DNA from: CAYLJJ01 sp964384025
GTDB taxonomy: Bacteria; Myxococcota_A; Bradymonadia; UBA7976; UBA1532
Assembly: GCA_964384025.1 (NCBI GenBank)
Contig: CAYLJJ010000052.1
Span: 1 to 46,707, forward strand
Direction: 5' to 3'
DNA: 46,707 nucleotides
Part shown: piece after piece, positions 8,801 to 16,715 of the stretch
How positions within the stretch are numbered: the stretch's first letter is position 1
Layout: each line of letters begins with the position of its first letter
Position numbers and translations under genes: made by a program
The notes under the pieces: generated by a model
The model's input: only the letters and a program-made list of their open reading frames with translations
What the model was told of the DNA's origin: nothing
Database searches by the model: none

Positions 8801-9637
8801 ATCCGTTACCTCAAGAATGAAGCGGCGATGGATGAGTTTTTGGTAGAGAGCGCCGCTCGCGCCTGCCAACTTGAGGTGGAGGGGGTCTGTCTGGAGTCTG
8901 AGCAGCTGCGCCAAATCCTCAAGCGCCTGAGCCGCCTTTATACAGAGCTTGGAGAGATTCAGAGGAGAGGGGACGCGCGGGTGTTTGAGGCCCTCATGGA
9001 GCTGGAGCTTAAAACGGAGGGCTTTGAGCGTCAGGTCGAGGTGGAGGCCCTTGGACTGCAGATCCTGGATGTCTTAGAGCGGCTCTACCCTGGAGAGGTT
9101 CAGCTTAAGATCCACCTGGAAGAGCACCCCCCTGAGATCATCGAGACCAAAGAAGAGGAGGAGGAGGGAGAGAACCTTCTCCAAGAGCAGCCCTCTACTT
9201 GGCGTCTCATCCTCGACTCCAGACTCAAGGGCAATGAGCATCGCAGCGTCATCGATCGCGATCTCTTTGAGTCAGCGCACTATCACAGCGCTCTAAAGCA
9301 GCATGAGCTGCTCCAGGAGTTGGGGGCGGGTCCCTACTTTATCCTCCAGGGGATGCGTCGCTTAGAGGCGCAGGATCTGCGCACGCTGTTGGATCTCCTG
9401 ATGGCTCAAGGAAAGAGGGGCTTGGATATCCAGCGCTATAAGGGGCTGGGAGAGATGAACCCTGAGCAGCTCTGGGAGACCACTATGGATCCAGAGACGC
9501 GGACGCTCTTGCAAGTTCAGATTGGCGGGGTGGAGTCTGCCGATGAGATCTTCACGATCTTGATGGGAGACAACGTGGAGCCCCGCCGTCGCTTTATTGA
9601 AGAGAACGCCCTGAACGTAAAGAACCTCGATGTCTGA
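5870..9637 (+). CDS. gyrB: DNA gyrase subunit B, interrupted by an intein
   Basis: ATP-hydrolysing subunit of the type IIA topoisomerase that introduces negative supercoils. The extein is about 830 residues: an ATPase domain with the GHKL motifs (EAVDNAIDEAL, DDNGRGIPV, GGLHGVGISCVNALS), the transducer, and the TOPRIM domain (EGDSAGGSAKQGRDR), with the long Glu-rich insert typical of Gram-negative GyrB and the terminal QRYKGLGEMNPEQLWETTM box. The open frame begins at TTG 5858, but GGGAG at 5860-5864 points to ATG 5870 or 5873. An intein (7388-8662) sits in the TOPRIM domain immediately before TDADVDG, whose acidic residues bind the catalytic metal, so functional gyrase requires protein splicing. 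There is no frameshift or internal stop. gyrA is not in the window. Confidence 0.97.
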   Translation: MMSERVENPRQNGKYGASDIRVLKGLEAVRKRPGMYIGDPNNGTGLHQLVYEAVDNAIDEALAGFCDRVLVILHADGSCTVDDNGRGIPVGLHPEEGRSAAEVIMTVLHAGGKFDDNSYKVSGGLHGVGISCVNALSSVLEMEIRREGGLYRQGYQLGKPLADLQRIGDSRKTGTRIRFQPDLEIFEENHEFNFEILSQRLRELSFLNSGVEIILKDERGEGHHQRFCYEGGITSFVEHLNRNKSALHAPPLLVFKEREGITVEIAMQWSEAFQESIYCFTNNIRNRDGGTHLSGFRDGLTRTINTYASKEGLLKGLKSSLSGDDVREGLTAVVSVKLPDPKFNSQTKEKLVSSEIKPAVQSALAGALNSWLLENPKTAKSIINKSIGAARARDAARRARELVRRKGVLESSALPGKLADCQEKDPALSELYLVEGDSAGGSAKQGRDRSTQAILPLRGKILNVEKARLDKMLSSQEIITLITALGTSIGENLNLDNLRYHRIIVMSVDGDEHIFVQDQSGVRMTTIGRFIDQALEAAGQEEGSYAKLSGQGLGQVLCFGLDDHHARFRPIKAIIRHELEEPLLEIRSVYGRNVRVTASHSVFVYEESQILLKRGDELREGDLLIAPKHLHFPEEAPEHIDLLKGLHRSPEAASQIWIRGQAVEDWYRFNREVGDSLRLSDLSDTELEWFATRADLRLTSYERPSIGLERFLGVDAELMTLLSLYLPDGSCCDGNRILLSLDTQEAKILEEAGQLFSKVFGIEGRCYEYLEEPGELKIAHPIAALVWREIFGFHELNTASKQLPSLLFNVNQALREVFLRGSLVDDGSGHMSLSSSSRDIASGVSYLLSSFGVVASLESEKSGGWRVSFAAHGELSQPSDTQSFKDLDGDLMALPITHIREVEASNGYVYDFSVESDENFIAGMGGICCHNTDADVDGSHIRTLLLTFFYRQMPELIERGHLYIAQPPLYRAKRGKKIRYLKNEAAMDEFLVESAARACQLEVEGVCLESEQLRQILKRLSRLYTELGEIQRRGDARVFEALMELELKTEGFERQVEVEALGLQILDVLERLYPGEVQLKIHLEEHPPEIIETKEEEEEGENLLQEQPSTWRLILDSRLKGNEHRSVIDRDLFESAHYHSALKQHELLQELGAGPYFILQGMRRLEAQDLRTLLDLLMAQGKRGLDIQRYKGLGEMNPEQLWETTMDPETRTLLQVQIGGVESADEIFTILMGDNVEPRRRFIEENALNVKNLDV
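7388..8662 (+). mobile_element. GyrB intein with LAGLIDADG-type homing endonuclease
   Basis: 425 codons in frame inside gyrB, between RIIVM and TDADVDG. The splicing blocks are visible: Ser1 in SVDGDEHIFVQD (block A), TASH in VRVTASHSVFVYEES (block B), YDFSVESDENFIAGMGG (block F), and the terminal Cys-His-Asn followed by Thr+1 (block G). Ser1, the TxxH histidine, the penultimate His, the last Asn and Thr+1 are all present, so splicing should be possible. The middle carries a two-motif DOD endonuclease: LYLPDG (Asp codon 8051-8053) and GSLVDDG (Asp codon 8345-8347), the latter followed by the usual SSSRDIASGVSYLLSSFG helix. Both acidic residues are kept, so the endonuclease may still be active. 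Ends were set by alignment to conserved GyrB sequence from memory. Confidence 0.93.
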
Positions 9638-9660
9638 TCGAGGCTGCCTGAGTGTTTTTG

Positions 9661-10314
9661 ATGGCTCGAAATCAAAGAGAGTTTGTCACCCAGATTGAGC
9701 GCGCGATTCTTAGACATCAGGGGCGAGGGCTGATGCTCTCAGCGCGAGATCTAGAGCTGGTGACGCGCTGGGAGCGAAGCGGGGTGCCCGCCGAGAGGGT
9801 CCTTCATGCGATGGAGCTTCAGTTCTCCAAGTGCGCAGGACAGCGGTTGAGCTTGAGTTATCTCGCGCCTATGGTGGAGGAGGTGATCAAAACCTGGAAA
9901 AAGCGACGCGCTGGAAAAGAGAAGCCTGAGGTTGAGGAGAGGCCTCGTATCAGCGTGGAGGGCGCCTTTGATGGGCTCATTCAGATCTTGAGCAGCAAAC
10001 AGTCTCCTCTTCGGAGTAAGATTTTAGAGTCTCTTCAGATTGCAAAGAGGCGGACCCTCAATGAGCAGGACTTTGATCCGATAGAGGCACTTGAGGACTT
10101 GAGTCAGCGCGTCTGGGAACATGCCCTTGAGATTCTCCCTGAGGCTGAGCGTCAGGCGATCGAGGATGAGGTGGAGCAAGCCCTGGCTGAGGAGCGAAAA
10201 CGAGCGAGCGCTCGGAGTTTTCAACGCACCCGAAAAGCTTGGCTCCACCGTCGGGTGAGGGAACATTATCAGCTCCCAGAGCTGTGTTTGGATGCGATTT
10301 TATGGAGAGAGTAG
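9661..10314 (+). CDS. Uncharacterised helical protein upstream of a helicase loader
   Basis: 217 residues, strongly charged and predicted mostly alpha-helical, with no signal peptide or membrane segment. Residues 1-75 form a compact Leu-rich unit (ARDLELVTRWERSGVPAERV), followed by a Lys/Glu linker (about 80-100) and a second helical unit ending HRRVREHYQLPEL. I do not recognise the family. Its last 13 nt overlap the start of the DnaC/DnaI-like gene, so the two are coupled. With gyrB just upstream this suggests a replication or primosome-associated role, by context only. The start is ATG 9661; GTG 9652 in the same frame is possible, and neither has a clear ribosome site. Confidence 0.7.
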   Translation: MARNQREFVTQIERAILRHQGRGLMLSARDLELVTRWERSGVPAERVLHAMELQFSKCAGQRLSLSYLAPMVEEVIKTWKKRRAGKEKPEVEERPRISVEGAFDGLIQILSSKQSPLRSKILESLQIAKRRTLNEQDFDPIEALEDLSQRVWEHALEILPEAERQAIEDEVEQALAEERKRASARSFQRTRKAWLHRRVREHYQLPELCLDAILWRE

Positions 10315-11141
10315 AGCGCTGTCAGAAATGTGGAGGGGCTGGGGTGCTGATCTCCCCTCAGGGAGATTATGCTCAGGCCGAGCGCTGCGCCTGCGTCTCC
10401 CCCTGTCCTAAATGTCCGAGGGATGTAGGCTATATATTTGGTCGCGATAAACGGGGCTATGAGTTTGCTGAGCCCTGTGAATGCCTAGCATTAAAGAAAC
10501 GGATCGAATCCTTTAATATAGCTCATTTACCCGCTCGATATGCCCATAAGACCTTCGACAATCTTAAGATTCCTAAGTTGAGAGAGGGGCTAAGTAAGGC
10601 TGATCGTGAGGAGTTTAAACAGGCCAAGAAACGGGCACAGAAGTTGGCTTTGGAATTCGTGGAAGGAACTCCAGGGCTGCTCTTTTATGGGGAGTGTGGG
10701 ACAGGTAAGACTCACCTACTCGTGGGCATCTTACGAGAGATCCTCTTAGGGCGGGGCTTTCGAGCCCGCTTTATCGAGTTTGGTCATCTCCTCGCGGATC
10801 TGCGTCGCAGCTATGGAGATCGCAGCAAGGGCCAGGATCTAATCACCCCCTTGGCGGAGACCCCCCTCTTGGTGATCGATGAGCTGGGACAGGGGCGAGG
10901 TACAGAGTGGGAGCTGAGCGTCTTGGATGAGCTGATCAGCCGACGCTATAACGCCAACCGTACCACCCTCTTCGCCAGCAACTTTTACCCTCATAAGGCT
11001 GAGGGAGAGCCTAAGGCCCTCCTGGATATGGTAGGCGAGCGTATCGTTTCACGCCTTAAAGAGATGTGTGTTTGGACCGAGGTCAAGAGCTTTGATCACC
11101 GAGCAGACCTACAGCCGACTTCAAAGAATAAGGGGCGCTGA
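10302..11141 (+). CDS. DnaC/DnaI/IstB-like AAA+ ATPase, probable helicase loader
   Basis: 279 residues. The N-terminal 65 residues hold a Cys-rich zinc-binding region (CQKC, CACVSPCPKC, CECL), as in DnaI/DnaC relatives. The AAA+ domain follows: Walker A GECGTGKT (130-137), Walker B LLVIDEL (189-195), and a sensor I Asn in FASNFYP (near 227), with an Arg-containing VSRL helix near 250. Proteins of this class load the replicative helicase DnaB onto DNA at the origin or restart sites. IstB transposition ATPases are similar, but no transposase or inverted repeats are adjacent. ATG 10302 is preferred over an upstream GTG at 10239 because the zinc region then starts the protein. Confidence 0.85.
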   Translation: MERVERCQKCGGAGVLISPQGDYAQAERCACVSPCPKCPRDVGYIFGRDKRGYEFAEPCECLALKKRIESFNIAHLPARYAHKTFDNLKIPKLREGLSKADREEFKQAKKRAQKLALEFVEGTPGLLFYGECGTGKTHLLVGILREILLGRGFRARFIEFGHLLADLRRSYGDRSKGQDLITPLAETPLLVIDELGQGRGTEWELSVLDELISRRYNANRTTLFASNFYPHKAEGEPKALLDMVGERIVSRLKEMCVWTEVKSFDHRADLQPTSKNKGR

Positions 11142-11148
11142 AGAACTC

Positions 11149-11202
11149 AACTTAGATTCTAGGAAAGCTGGGATTGACGCTAGAGAAGTTGGGTGGTAGC
11201 TT
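11149..11202 (+). promoter_or_regulatory. Candidate atp promoter inside an imperfect inverted repeat
   Basis: TTGACG (11174-11179) and TAGCTT (11197-11202) are 17 nt apart, a fair -35 and a poor -10, about 37 nt before the first atp start. Two arms, CAACTT-aga-TTCTAG upstream and CTAGAGAAGTTG downstream, flank the -35 and could form a 12-bp stem with a three-base bulge. This may be an operator or a hairpin. It is the only non-coding space between the helicase loader and the ATP synthase genes. Confidence 0.35.
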
Positions 11203-11238
11203 CCCGCGCTCAGCGGAGCTTTGGAGCGTAAGCGCCCG

Positions 11239-11709
11239 ATGGATCCCCTTCACATCACCCTAAAGTCTATGAGCGCAGTCGTCATCGATATCGACAGCTC
11301 ATTCTTTATCCAGTTGACATTGATCTTGCTGTTGATGGCTTTGCTCAACAAGCTGATCTTCCAGCCCTTCCTCAAGGGTGTAGATGATCGCGAGGCCAAG
11401 ACCAGCAAGCTCAAGGCAACATCAGCTGAGATTAAGGCACGGGCTGAGAGCCTCTGTCAGCGCTACAGCAAGGCCCTTGAGGAGGCTCGGGATAAGGCCC
11501 TGGACCTTCGTCAGGCGCTACGCCAAGAGGCTACAGACCAGCGCAGAGCGCAGCTTGAGAGCGCTCGAAGCGACGCAGATCAGAACATGAAGGAAGCTCA
11601 GGAGGAGATGAAGCTGCGCTTCAGTGCTCTTCAGGGAGAACTTCAAGAGGAGGTTGAGCCCCTCTCCAAGCTGGTGGTTGAGAAGATCTTGGGGAGTGAA
11701 TCCAGATGA
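11239..11709 (+). CDS. ATP synthase F0 subunit b' (first peripheral stalk subunit)
   Basis: 156 residues. One membrane segment near the N-terminus (about residues 20-42, FFIQLTLILLLMALLNKLIFQPF) is followed by a long charged coiled coil, the normal layout of F0 b-type subunits. The LIFQPFLKGVDDRE stretch is the typical membrane-to-stalk junction. A second b-type gene follows with a 4-nt overlap, so the enzyme probably has a b/b' heterodimeric stalk. The open frame starts at TTG 11221; ATG 11239 is preferred because GGAGCG lies about 10 nt upstream, and ATG 11269 is a further alternative. Confidence 0.85.
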   Translation: MDPLHITLKSMSAVVIDIDSSFFIQLTLILLLMALLNKLIFQPFLKGVDDREAKTSKLKATSAEIKARAESLCQRYSKALEEARDKALDLRQALRQEATDQRRAQLESARSDADQNMKEAQEEMKLRFSALQGELQEEVEPLSKLVVEKILGSESR

Positions 11710-12254
11710 TGCGCTTGATCCTCCTGTTTTCGCTGCTCTCCTCTCCCGCCTTTGCCTCTGGCGGAGGGCTCTCCTGGCTTGACCTTCTCTGGCACGCTCT
11801 CAACCTGGGCATCCTGCTGGGGCTCCTGATCTATTTTGGAAAGAAGCCTCTCTTGGGCGCGCTCAAGGAGCGCGCAGAGGGGATCCAAGGGGAGATCGGC
11901 GAGGCGGCTCAGCTGCATGATGAAGCGCTCGCGCTGCTGGCCAAGTATCAGTCCAAGCTGAGCGGCTTGGAGGCAGAAGCGGAGCGGCTCTTGACGGAGT
12001 ATCGTCTAGAGGCAGAGGCAGAGAAACAGCATATCCTGGAAGAGGCCGAACGAGAGGCGGAGCGCATTCAGAGGGAGGCGCGGCGCTCTATTGAGGGAGA
12101 GATGGGCCGGGTTCGCGCTCAGCTCCAGGCTGAGGTGGTGGATATGGCGATCGCAGCGGCTGAGGAGGCGATCCGCCTCCGCTTAAACAGCAGCGAGCAG
12201 CAGCGCCTGACCAGAGAATATCTCAAGCAGCTCGACACAGCTCAGGTTCAGTAA
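11706..12254 (+). CDS. atpF: ATP synthase F0 subunit b
   Basis: 182 residues. The N-terminus resembles a cleavable signal (MMRLILLFSLLSSPAFA) before the membrane helix WLDLLWHALNLGILLGLLIYF and the KKPLLGALKERAE junction. An Ala/Glu-rich coiled-coil stalk then runs to the C-terminus (DMAIAAAEEAIRLRLN region near the delta-binding end). A signal-like leader on a b subunit is a known feature of some deltaproteobacterial and Myxococcota members. ATG 11706 overlaps the b' stop (ATGA). Confidence 0.9.
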   Translation: MMRLILLFSLLSSPAFASGGGLSWLDLLWHALNLGILLGLLIYFGKKPLLGALKERAEGIQGEIGEAAQLHDEALALLAKYQSKLSGLEAEAERLLTEYRLEAEAEKQHILEEAEREAERIQREARRSIEGEMGRVRAQLQAEVVDMAIAAAEEAIRLRLNSSEQQRLTREYLKQLDTAQVQ

Positions 12255-12263
12255 GGAGCCCTC

Positions 12264-12809
12264 ATGCGCGGCACGACCATCGCTCATCGTTACGCTCAGG
12301 CGCTCCTGGATATCGGGATAGAACGCGAGAACTTTGAGCAGCTTGGACGAGAGCTGATCCGGGTCAAGGCCCTCTTCGCCTCTCCCGATCTCAAAGAGCT
12401 GTTCCGCAACCCCAAGTTTGGGGTCCCTCTCCGTAGGAAGGTGATGGCTGAGCTGCTCAAGGAGGTTGTGGTCAGCTCGATCGTGCAAAACTTCCTCTTC
12501 CTCCTCATCGACCGAAACCGCATCCGCTATCTCCCGCAGATCTGCGAGAGCTTTGAAGCGCTGATGGATGGGGAGCTCAAACGCCTAAAGGCCAAGATCA
12601 CCGTAGCTCAGAGCCTCAGCAGCTCTGAGGCAGCCAAGTTGAGAGCCTCCTTTAAGAAGATGATGGGTCGAGAGATCATCCTAGAGCAGGATCTGGATCC
12701 CTCTATCATCGGAGGGGTCATCACCCGCATCGATGGGCGCATCTATGACGGGAGCATTCGGGCTCAATTGGAATCTCTTCGAGCGCAGCTTAAGCGGGTG
12801 CGCTCCTAA
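12264..12809 (+). CDS. atpH: ATP synthase F1 subunit delta
   Basis: 181-residue delta (OSCP) subunit that ties the peripheral stalk to the top of the alpha/beta ring. It begins TIAHRYAQALLDIG, the usual opening, has the six-helix N-terminal domain (1-105), and ends with the conserved DPSIIGGVITRIDGRIYDGS segment. It starts at ATG 12264 with a clear AAGGAG ribosome site, nine nt after the b gene. Confidence 0.95.
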   Translation: MRGTTIAHRYAQALLDIGIERENFEQLGRELIRVKALFASPDLKELFRNPKFGVPLRRKVMAELLKEVVVSSIVQNFLFLLIDRNRIRYLPQICESFEALMDGELKRLKAKITVAQSLSSSEAAKLRASFKKMMGREIILEQDLDPSIIGGVITRIDGRIYDGSIRAQLESLRAQLKRVRS

Positions 12810-12860
12810 ACGAATCGAATGGACAGGCCGCTGCTGTGGCCACGCTGGGAGAACGACCGA

Positions 12861-14369
12861 ATGGAGATCAGGGTCGAGGAGATCAGCCGGATCATCCGCA
12901 AGCAGATCGAAGACTATGACAAGAAGGTCGAGGTCAGCGAGACCGGGACCGTTCTTTCAGCGGGCGACGGCATCGCGCGGATCTATGGTCTTGAGAAGGC
13001 GATGGCCGGTGAGCTACTGGAGTTCCCGCACGGCGTCAGCGGCATGGTCCTCAACTTAGAGGAGGACAACGTCGGCGCAGCCTTTCTAGGAGAGGCTCAC
13101 CTGATCAAGGAGGGGGATGAGGTCCGTCGTACTGGGCGTATCGTCGATGTCCCCGTCGGAGAGGCGCTGCTTGGCCGCGTAGTCAACGCGCTGGGGGATC
13201 CCATCGATGGTCTGGGCGCCATCGGTGAAACGAAGCGACGCCAAGTAGAGCTGAAGGCACCGGGCATCATGCCACGGCGCTCTGTCTCTGAACCCCTACA
13301 GACAGGGCTTAAGGCGATCGACGCCATGGTGCCGATCGGTCGCGGTCAGCGCGAGCTGATCATCGGTGACCGCCAGACAGGCAAGACCGCCGTCGCCATC
13401 GACACGATCATCAACCAGAGAGACACCGACGTCTACTGCATCTATGTGGCTATCGGCCAGAAGCAGAGCACAGTGGCTCAGGTTGTACAGAAGCTCAAAA
13501 CACATCAGGCGATGGAGTACACCACCGTGGTGGCCGCCTCCGCCTCAGAGCTGGCTCCTCTTCAGTTTTTAGCGCCCTTCTCCGGCTGTAGCATGGGGGA
13601 GTATTTCCGTGACAACGGCAAGCATGCCCTGATCATCTATGATGATCTGAGCAAGCAGGCTGTAGCTTACCGCCAGATGTCTCTGCTGCTGCGTCGTCCA
13701 CCAGGCCGTGAAGCCTATCCCGGCGACGTCTTCTATCTTCACAGCCGCCTCCTGGAGCGGGCCGCCAAGATGGATGATAAGTATGGTGGAGGCAGCTTAA
13801 CCGCTCTCCCCATCATCGAGACTCAGGCAGGAGATGTCTCCGCTTATATTCCCACCAATGTGATCTCGATCACCGACGGTCAGATCTTCCTGGAGAGCGA
13901 CCTCTTCTTCTCAGGGATCAGGCCCGCCATCAATGTGGGGCTCTCAGTCTCGCGTGTGGGGGGGGCTGCTCAGACCAAGTTTATGAAGCAGGTGGCGGGA
14001 ACCTTGCGCCTTGACTTGGCCCAGTATCGAGAGATGCAGGCCTTCGCTCAGTTCGCCAGCGATCTGGATAAGAACACCCAGCAACAGCTCGCACGAGGTG
14101 AGCGTCTGGTTGAGATCCTCAAACAGGCTCAATACGCTCCCCTCTCGGTCGAAAAGCAGGTGCTCTGCCTCTTCGCTGGGACCAAGGGGATGGTAGATGA
14201 GCTGCCTGTCCGCAGCCTGGGACGCTTCCTGGAGGAGCTGCTCACCTTCTTTGAGGCCAAGCACCAGGATGTGCTTGATCGAATGCTCTCCATCGGCAAG
14301 ATCGATGAAGAGATCGAGAGGGGTCTCAGGGCTGGGATCGCAGCCTTTATTGAGACCTTCAAGCCCTAA
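12861..14369 (+). CDS. atpA: ATP synthase F1 subunit alpha
   Basis: 502 residues, the standard length. It begins MEIRVEEISRIIRKQIEDYD and has the Walker A loop GDRQTGKT near residue 170, the ALIIYDDLSKQAVAYRQMS Walker B region, and the signature PAINVGLSVSRVGGAAQ. The frame is open upstream to 12819, but the family N-terminus and GGGAG at 12847-12851 fix the start at 12861. It is the non-catalytic nucleotide-binding partner of beta in the F1 hexamer. Confidence 0.97.
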   Translation: MEIRVEEISRIIRKQIEDYDKKVEVSETGTVLSAGDGIARIYGLEKAMAGELLEFPHGVSGMVLNLEEDNVGAAFLGEAHLIKEGDEVRRTGRIVDVPVGEALLGRVVNALGDPIDGLGAIGETKRRQVELKAPGIMPRRSVSEPLQTGLKAIDAMVPIGRGQRELIIGDRQTGKTAVAIDTIINQRDTDVYCIYVAIGQKQSTVAQVVQKLKTHQAMEYTTVVAASASELAPLQFLAPFSGCSMGEYFRDNGKHALIIYDDLSKQAVAYRQMSLLLRRPPGREAYPGDVFYLHSRLLERAAKMDDKYGGGSLTALPIIETQAGDVSAYIPTNVISITDGQIFLESDLFFSGIRPAINVGLSVSRVGGAAQTKFMKQVAGTLRLDLAQYREMQAFAQFASDLDKNTQQQLARGERLVEILKQAQYAPLSVEKQVLCLFAGTKGMVDELPVRSLGRFLEELLTFFEAKHQDVLDRMLSIGKIDEEIERGLRAGIAAFIETFKP

Positions 14370-14374
14370 AGAAC

Positions 14375-15226
14375 ATGCCCAACCTCAAGGATATCCGCAA
14401 ACGCATCTCCTCGGTGAAGAACACCCAGAAGATCACTCGAGCCATGAAGCTGGTCTCCGCCGCCAAGCTGCGTAGAGCCCAACAGGCGGTGGAGGCGCTG
14501 CGCCCCTACTCCGAAAAGCAGCGGGAGCTGTTGGCCAGCTTGGTCACTCAGCTTGAAGGCAGCGCGCCGAGGCCCCTGTTGGCCCCACGAGAGGAGATCT
14601 CAGGACGAGCGTTCCTGATCCTGACCAGCGACCGGGGGATGTGTGGAGGTTTTAACAACAACCTCCTGCGCCTCATGGAGATGGATCTAGAGGAGTCAAC
14701 GCTGCCCACGAAGGTCTTTAGCCTGGGGCGCCGAGCTGCCCAGCACCGCAAGAAGCGGGGCTATGAAGGGCGAGATTTCGGGGAGATTCTCAACCCCAAA
14801 CAGATCGAACTGGTGAGGGAGATCTGTGACACCCTGGTAGGGGGCTTTATCTCGGGGGAGTTTGATGAGGTGCTCATCTACTCTAACCATTTTAAGAACG
14901 CCCTCACCCAGATCCCAGGCAGCCGCCCTCTCCTCCCCTTGAGCGCGGAGGAGCCAGAGGAGGAGTTGGGGGAGATGATCTATGAGCCGGACCTGCTTTC
15001 GCTCCTGGATTACATCCTCCCTCGTTATCTGGAGGTGCAAGTCCTTCAGACCATCCTGGAGTCTATCGCTGGAGAGCATGGCGCGCGCATGAACGCCATG
15101 AACAGCGCCACGGACAACGCCAATGATATGATCTCCAGCCTCACCCTACAGATGAACCGCGCCCGTCAGGCCGCCATCACGACAGAGTTGATGGAGGTCA
15201 TCGGTGGCGCGGAGGCCCTGAAATAA
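14375..15226 (+). CDS. atpG: ATP synthase F1 subunit gamma
   Basis: 283-residue central rotor shaft. The start PNLKDIRKRISSVKNTQKIT and the end NSATDNANDMISSLTLQMNR form the antiparallel coiled coil that turns inside the alpha/beta ring. The middle (70-210) is the Rossmann-like domain with the TSDRGMCGGFN motif. It begins 5 nt after atpA and is clearly part of the same operon. Confidence 0.96.
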   Translation: MPNLKDIRKRISSVKNTQKITRAMKLVSAAKLRRAQQAVEALRPYSEKQRELLASLVTQLEGSAPRPLLAPREEISGRAFLILTSDRGMCGGFNNNLLRLMEMDLEESTLPTKVFSLGRRAAQHRKKRGYEGRDFGEILNPKQIELVREICDTLVGGFISGEFDEVLIYSNHFKNALTQIPGSRPLLPLSAEEPEEELGEMIYEPDLLSLLDYILPRYLEVQVLQTILESIAGEHGARMNAMNSATDNANDMISSLTLQMNRARQAAITTELMEVIGGAEALK

Positions 15227-15276
15227 TTGATCAATCAAGCCGGGCCGGGCGCCTGGCGAAGCGCAGCGGAGTCACC

Positions 15277-16713
15277 ATGAGCCACCTGCTTGGCCGCGTC
15301 TCACAGGTCCTTGGACCGGTCGTCGACGTCCACTTCCCAGGGGGCAACCTCCCTGAGATCAACACTGCTCTGATGGTCAGCAACCCCAGCATCGACGCTG
15401 AGGAGTGGAACCTAGTCTTAGAGGTCGCCCAGCACCTAGGAGAGAACATCGTTCGCACCGTAGCGATGGACTCTACCGAGGGGATGATTCGAGGAATGGA
15501 GGTGAAGAACAGCAATCGCCCCATCTCAGTCCCTGTTGGAGAGGCCACCCTAGGGCGCATCATGAGCGTGGTGGGCAAGCCTGTAGATGAGGCGGGTCCC
15601 ATCGAATCTAAAGAGGTTTGGCCCATTCATCGCCCAGCCCCACCGCTCGTGGACCAAAGCTCGACGATCAAGACCTTTGAGACTGGAATCAAGGTCGTTG
15701 ATCTCCTCGCCCCCTATGCACAGGGGGGCAAAATCGGCCTCTTTGGTGGCGCGGGTGTGGGCAAGACCGTCTTGATCATGGAGTTGATCAACAACGTTGC
15801 CATCAAGGGCGGCGGCCTCTCCGTCTTTGGAGGGGTGGGTGAGCGCACCCGTGAGGGCAATGACCTCTACTGGGAGATGGTGGAGTCTGGGGTCATCAAC
15901 GAAGAGGAACGGGCCAAATCCAAGGTCTCCTTGGTCTACGGCCAGATGAACGAGCCTCCTGGAGCCCGCGCTCGCGTGGGTCTCTCAGCCCTCACTGTGG
16001 CAGAGCACTTCCGCGACGCGCAGGGCATGGATGTGCTCCTCTTCATCGACAACATCTTCCGCTTCACCCAGGCGGGCTCTGAGGTCTCCGCGCTCCTGGG
16101 TCGTATCCCCAGCGCCGTGGGTTACCAGCCCACCTTGGCTACAGAGATGGGCGCCCTACAGGAGCGCATCACCTCGACCCACAAGGGCTCGATCACCTCA
16201 GTGCAGGCGATCTATGTACCCGCCGATGACTTGACCGACCCTGCCCCCGCGACCGCCTTCGCCCACCTGGACGCCACCACAGTGCTCAGCCGTAAGATCG
16301 CCGAGATGGCGATCTACCCCGCTGTAGATCCTCTGGACTCCACCAGCCGCCTCCTTGATCCCTCTGTAGTGGGTCCTGAACATTACGCTGTGGCTCGCGA
16401 TGTCCAACAGGTCCTTCAGCGCTATAAGGATCTCCAGGACATCATCGCTATCTTGGGGATGGATGAGCTTTCGGACGAGGACAAGCTGGTCGTCACTCGC
16501 GCACGAAAGATCCAGAAGTTCCTCTCTCAGCCCTTCCATGTTGCTGAAACTTTCACAGGGCTCCCTGGCGTCTATGTAGATCTCGAGGACTCTATCAAGG
16601 GCTTTAAGGCGATCGTTGATGGCGAGATGGATGATGTCCCTGAGCAAGCTTTCTATATGGTGGGCAACCTAGAGAGCGCTCTGGAGAAAGCCAAGACGCT
16701 GGCTGGGGTCTGA
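15277..16713 (+). CDS. atpD: ATP synthase F1 subunit beta
   Basis: 478-residue catalytic subunit. Walker A GGAGVGKT lies near residue 158, the catalytic Glu is in FGGVGERTREGND, Walker B is DVLLFIDNIFRFTQAGSEVS, and the C-terminal switch loop reads DELSDED, a variant of the usual DELSEED. The N-terminal barrel opens GRVSQVLGPVVDVHF. It starts at ATG 15277 behind a GGAG ribosome site. Confidence 0.98.
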   Translation: MSHLLGRVSQVLGPVVDVHFPGGNLPEINTALMVSNPSIDAEEWNLVLEVAQHLGENIVRTVAMDSTEGMIRGMEVKNSNRPISVPVGEATLGRIMSVVGKPVDEAGPIESKEVWPIHRPAPPLVDQSSTIKTFETGIKVVDLLAPYAQGGKIGLFGGAGVGKTVLIMELINNVAIKGGGLSVFGGVGERTREGNDLYWEMVESGVINEEERAKSKVSLVYGQMNEPPGARARVGLSALTVAEHFRDAQGMDVLLFIDNIFRFTQAGSEVSALLGRIPSAVGYQPTLATEMGALQERITSTHKGSITSVQAIYVPADDLTDPAPATAFAHLDATTVLSRKIAEMAIYPAVDPLDSTSRLLDPSVVGPEHYAVARDVQQVLQRYKDLQDIIAILGMDELSDEDKLVVTRARKIQKFLSQPFHVAETFTGLPGVYVDLEDSIKGFKAIVDGEMDDVPEQAFYMVGNLESALEKAKTLAGV

Positions 16714-16715
16714 TC

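Noticed and set aside
10302..11141. IstB-type transposition ATPase, hence an insertion sequence
   Set aside because: No transposase partner, terminal inverted repeats or target duplication; the N-terminal zinc region and location fit a replication helicase loader better.
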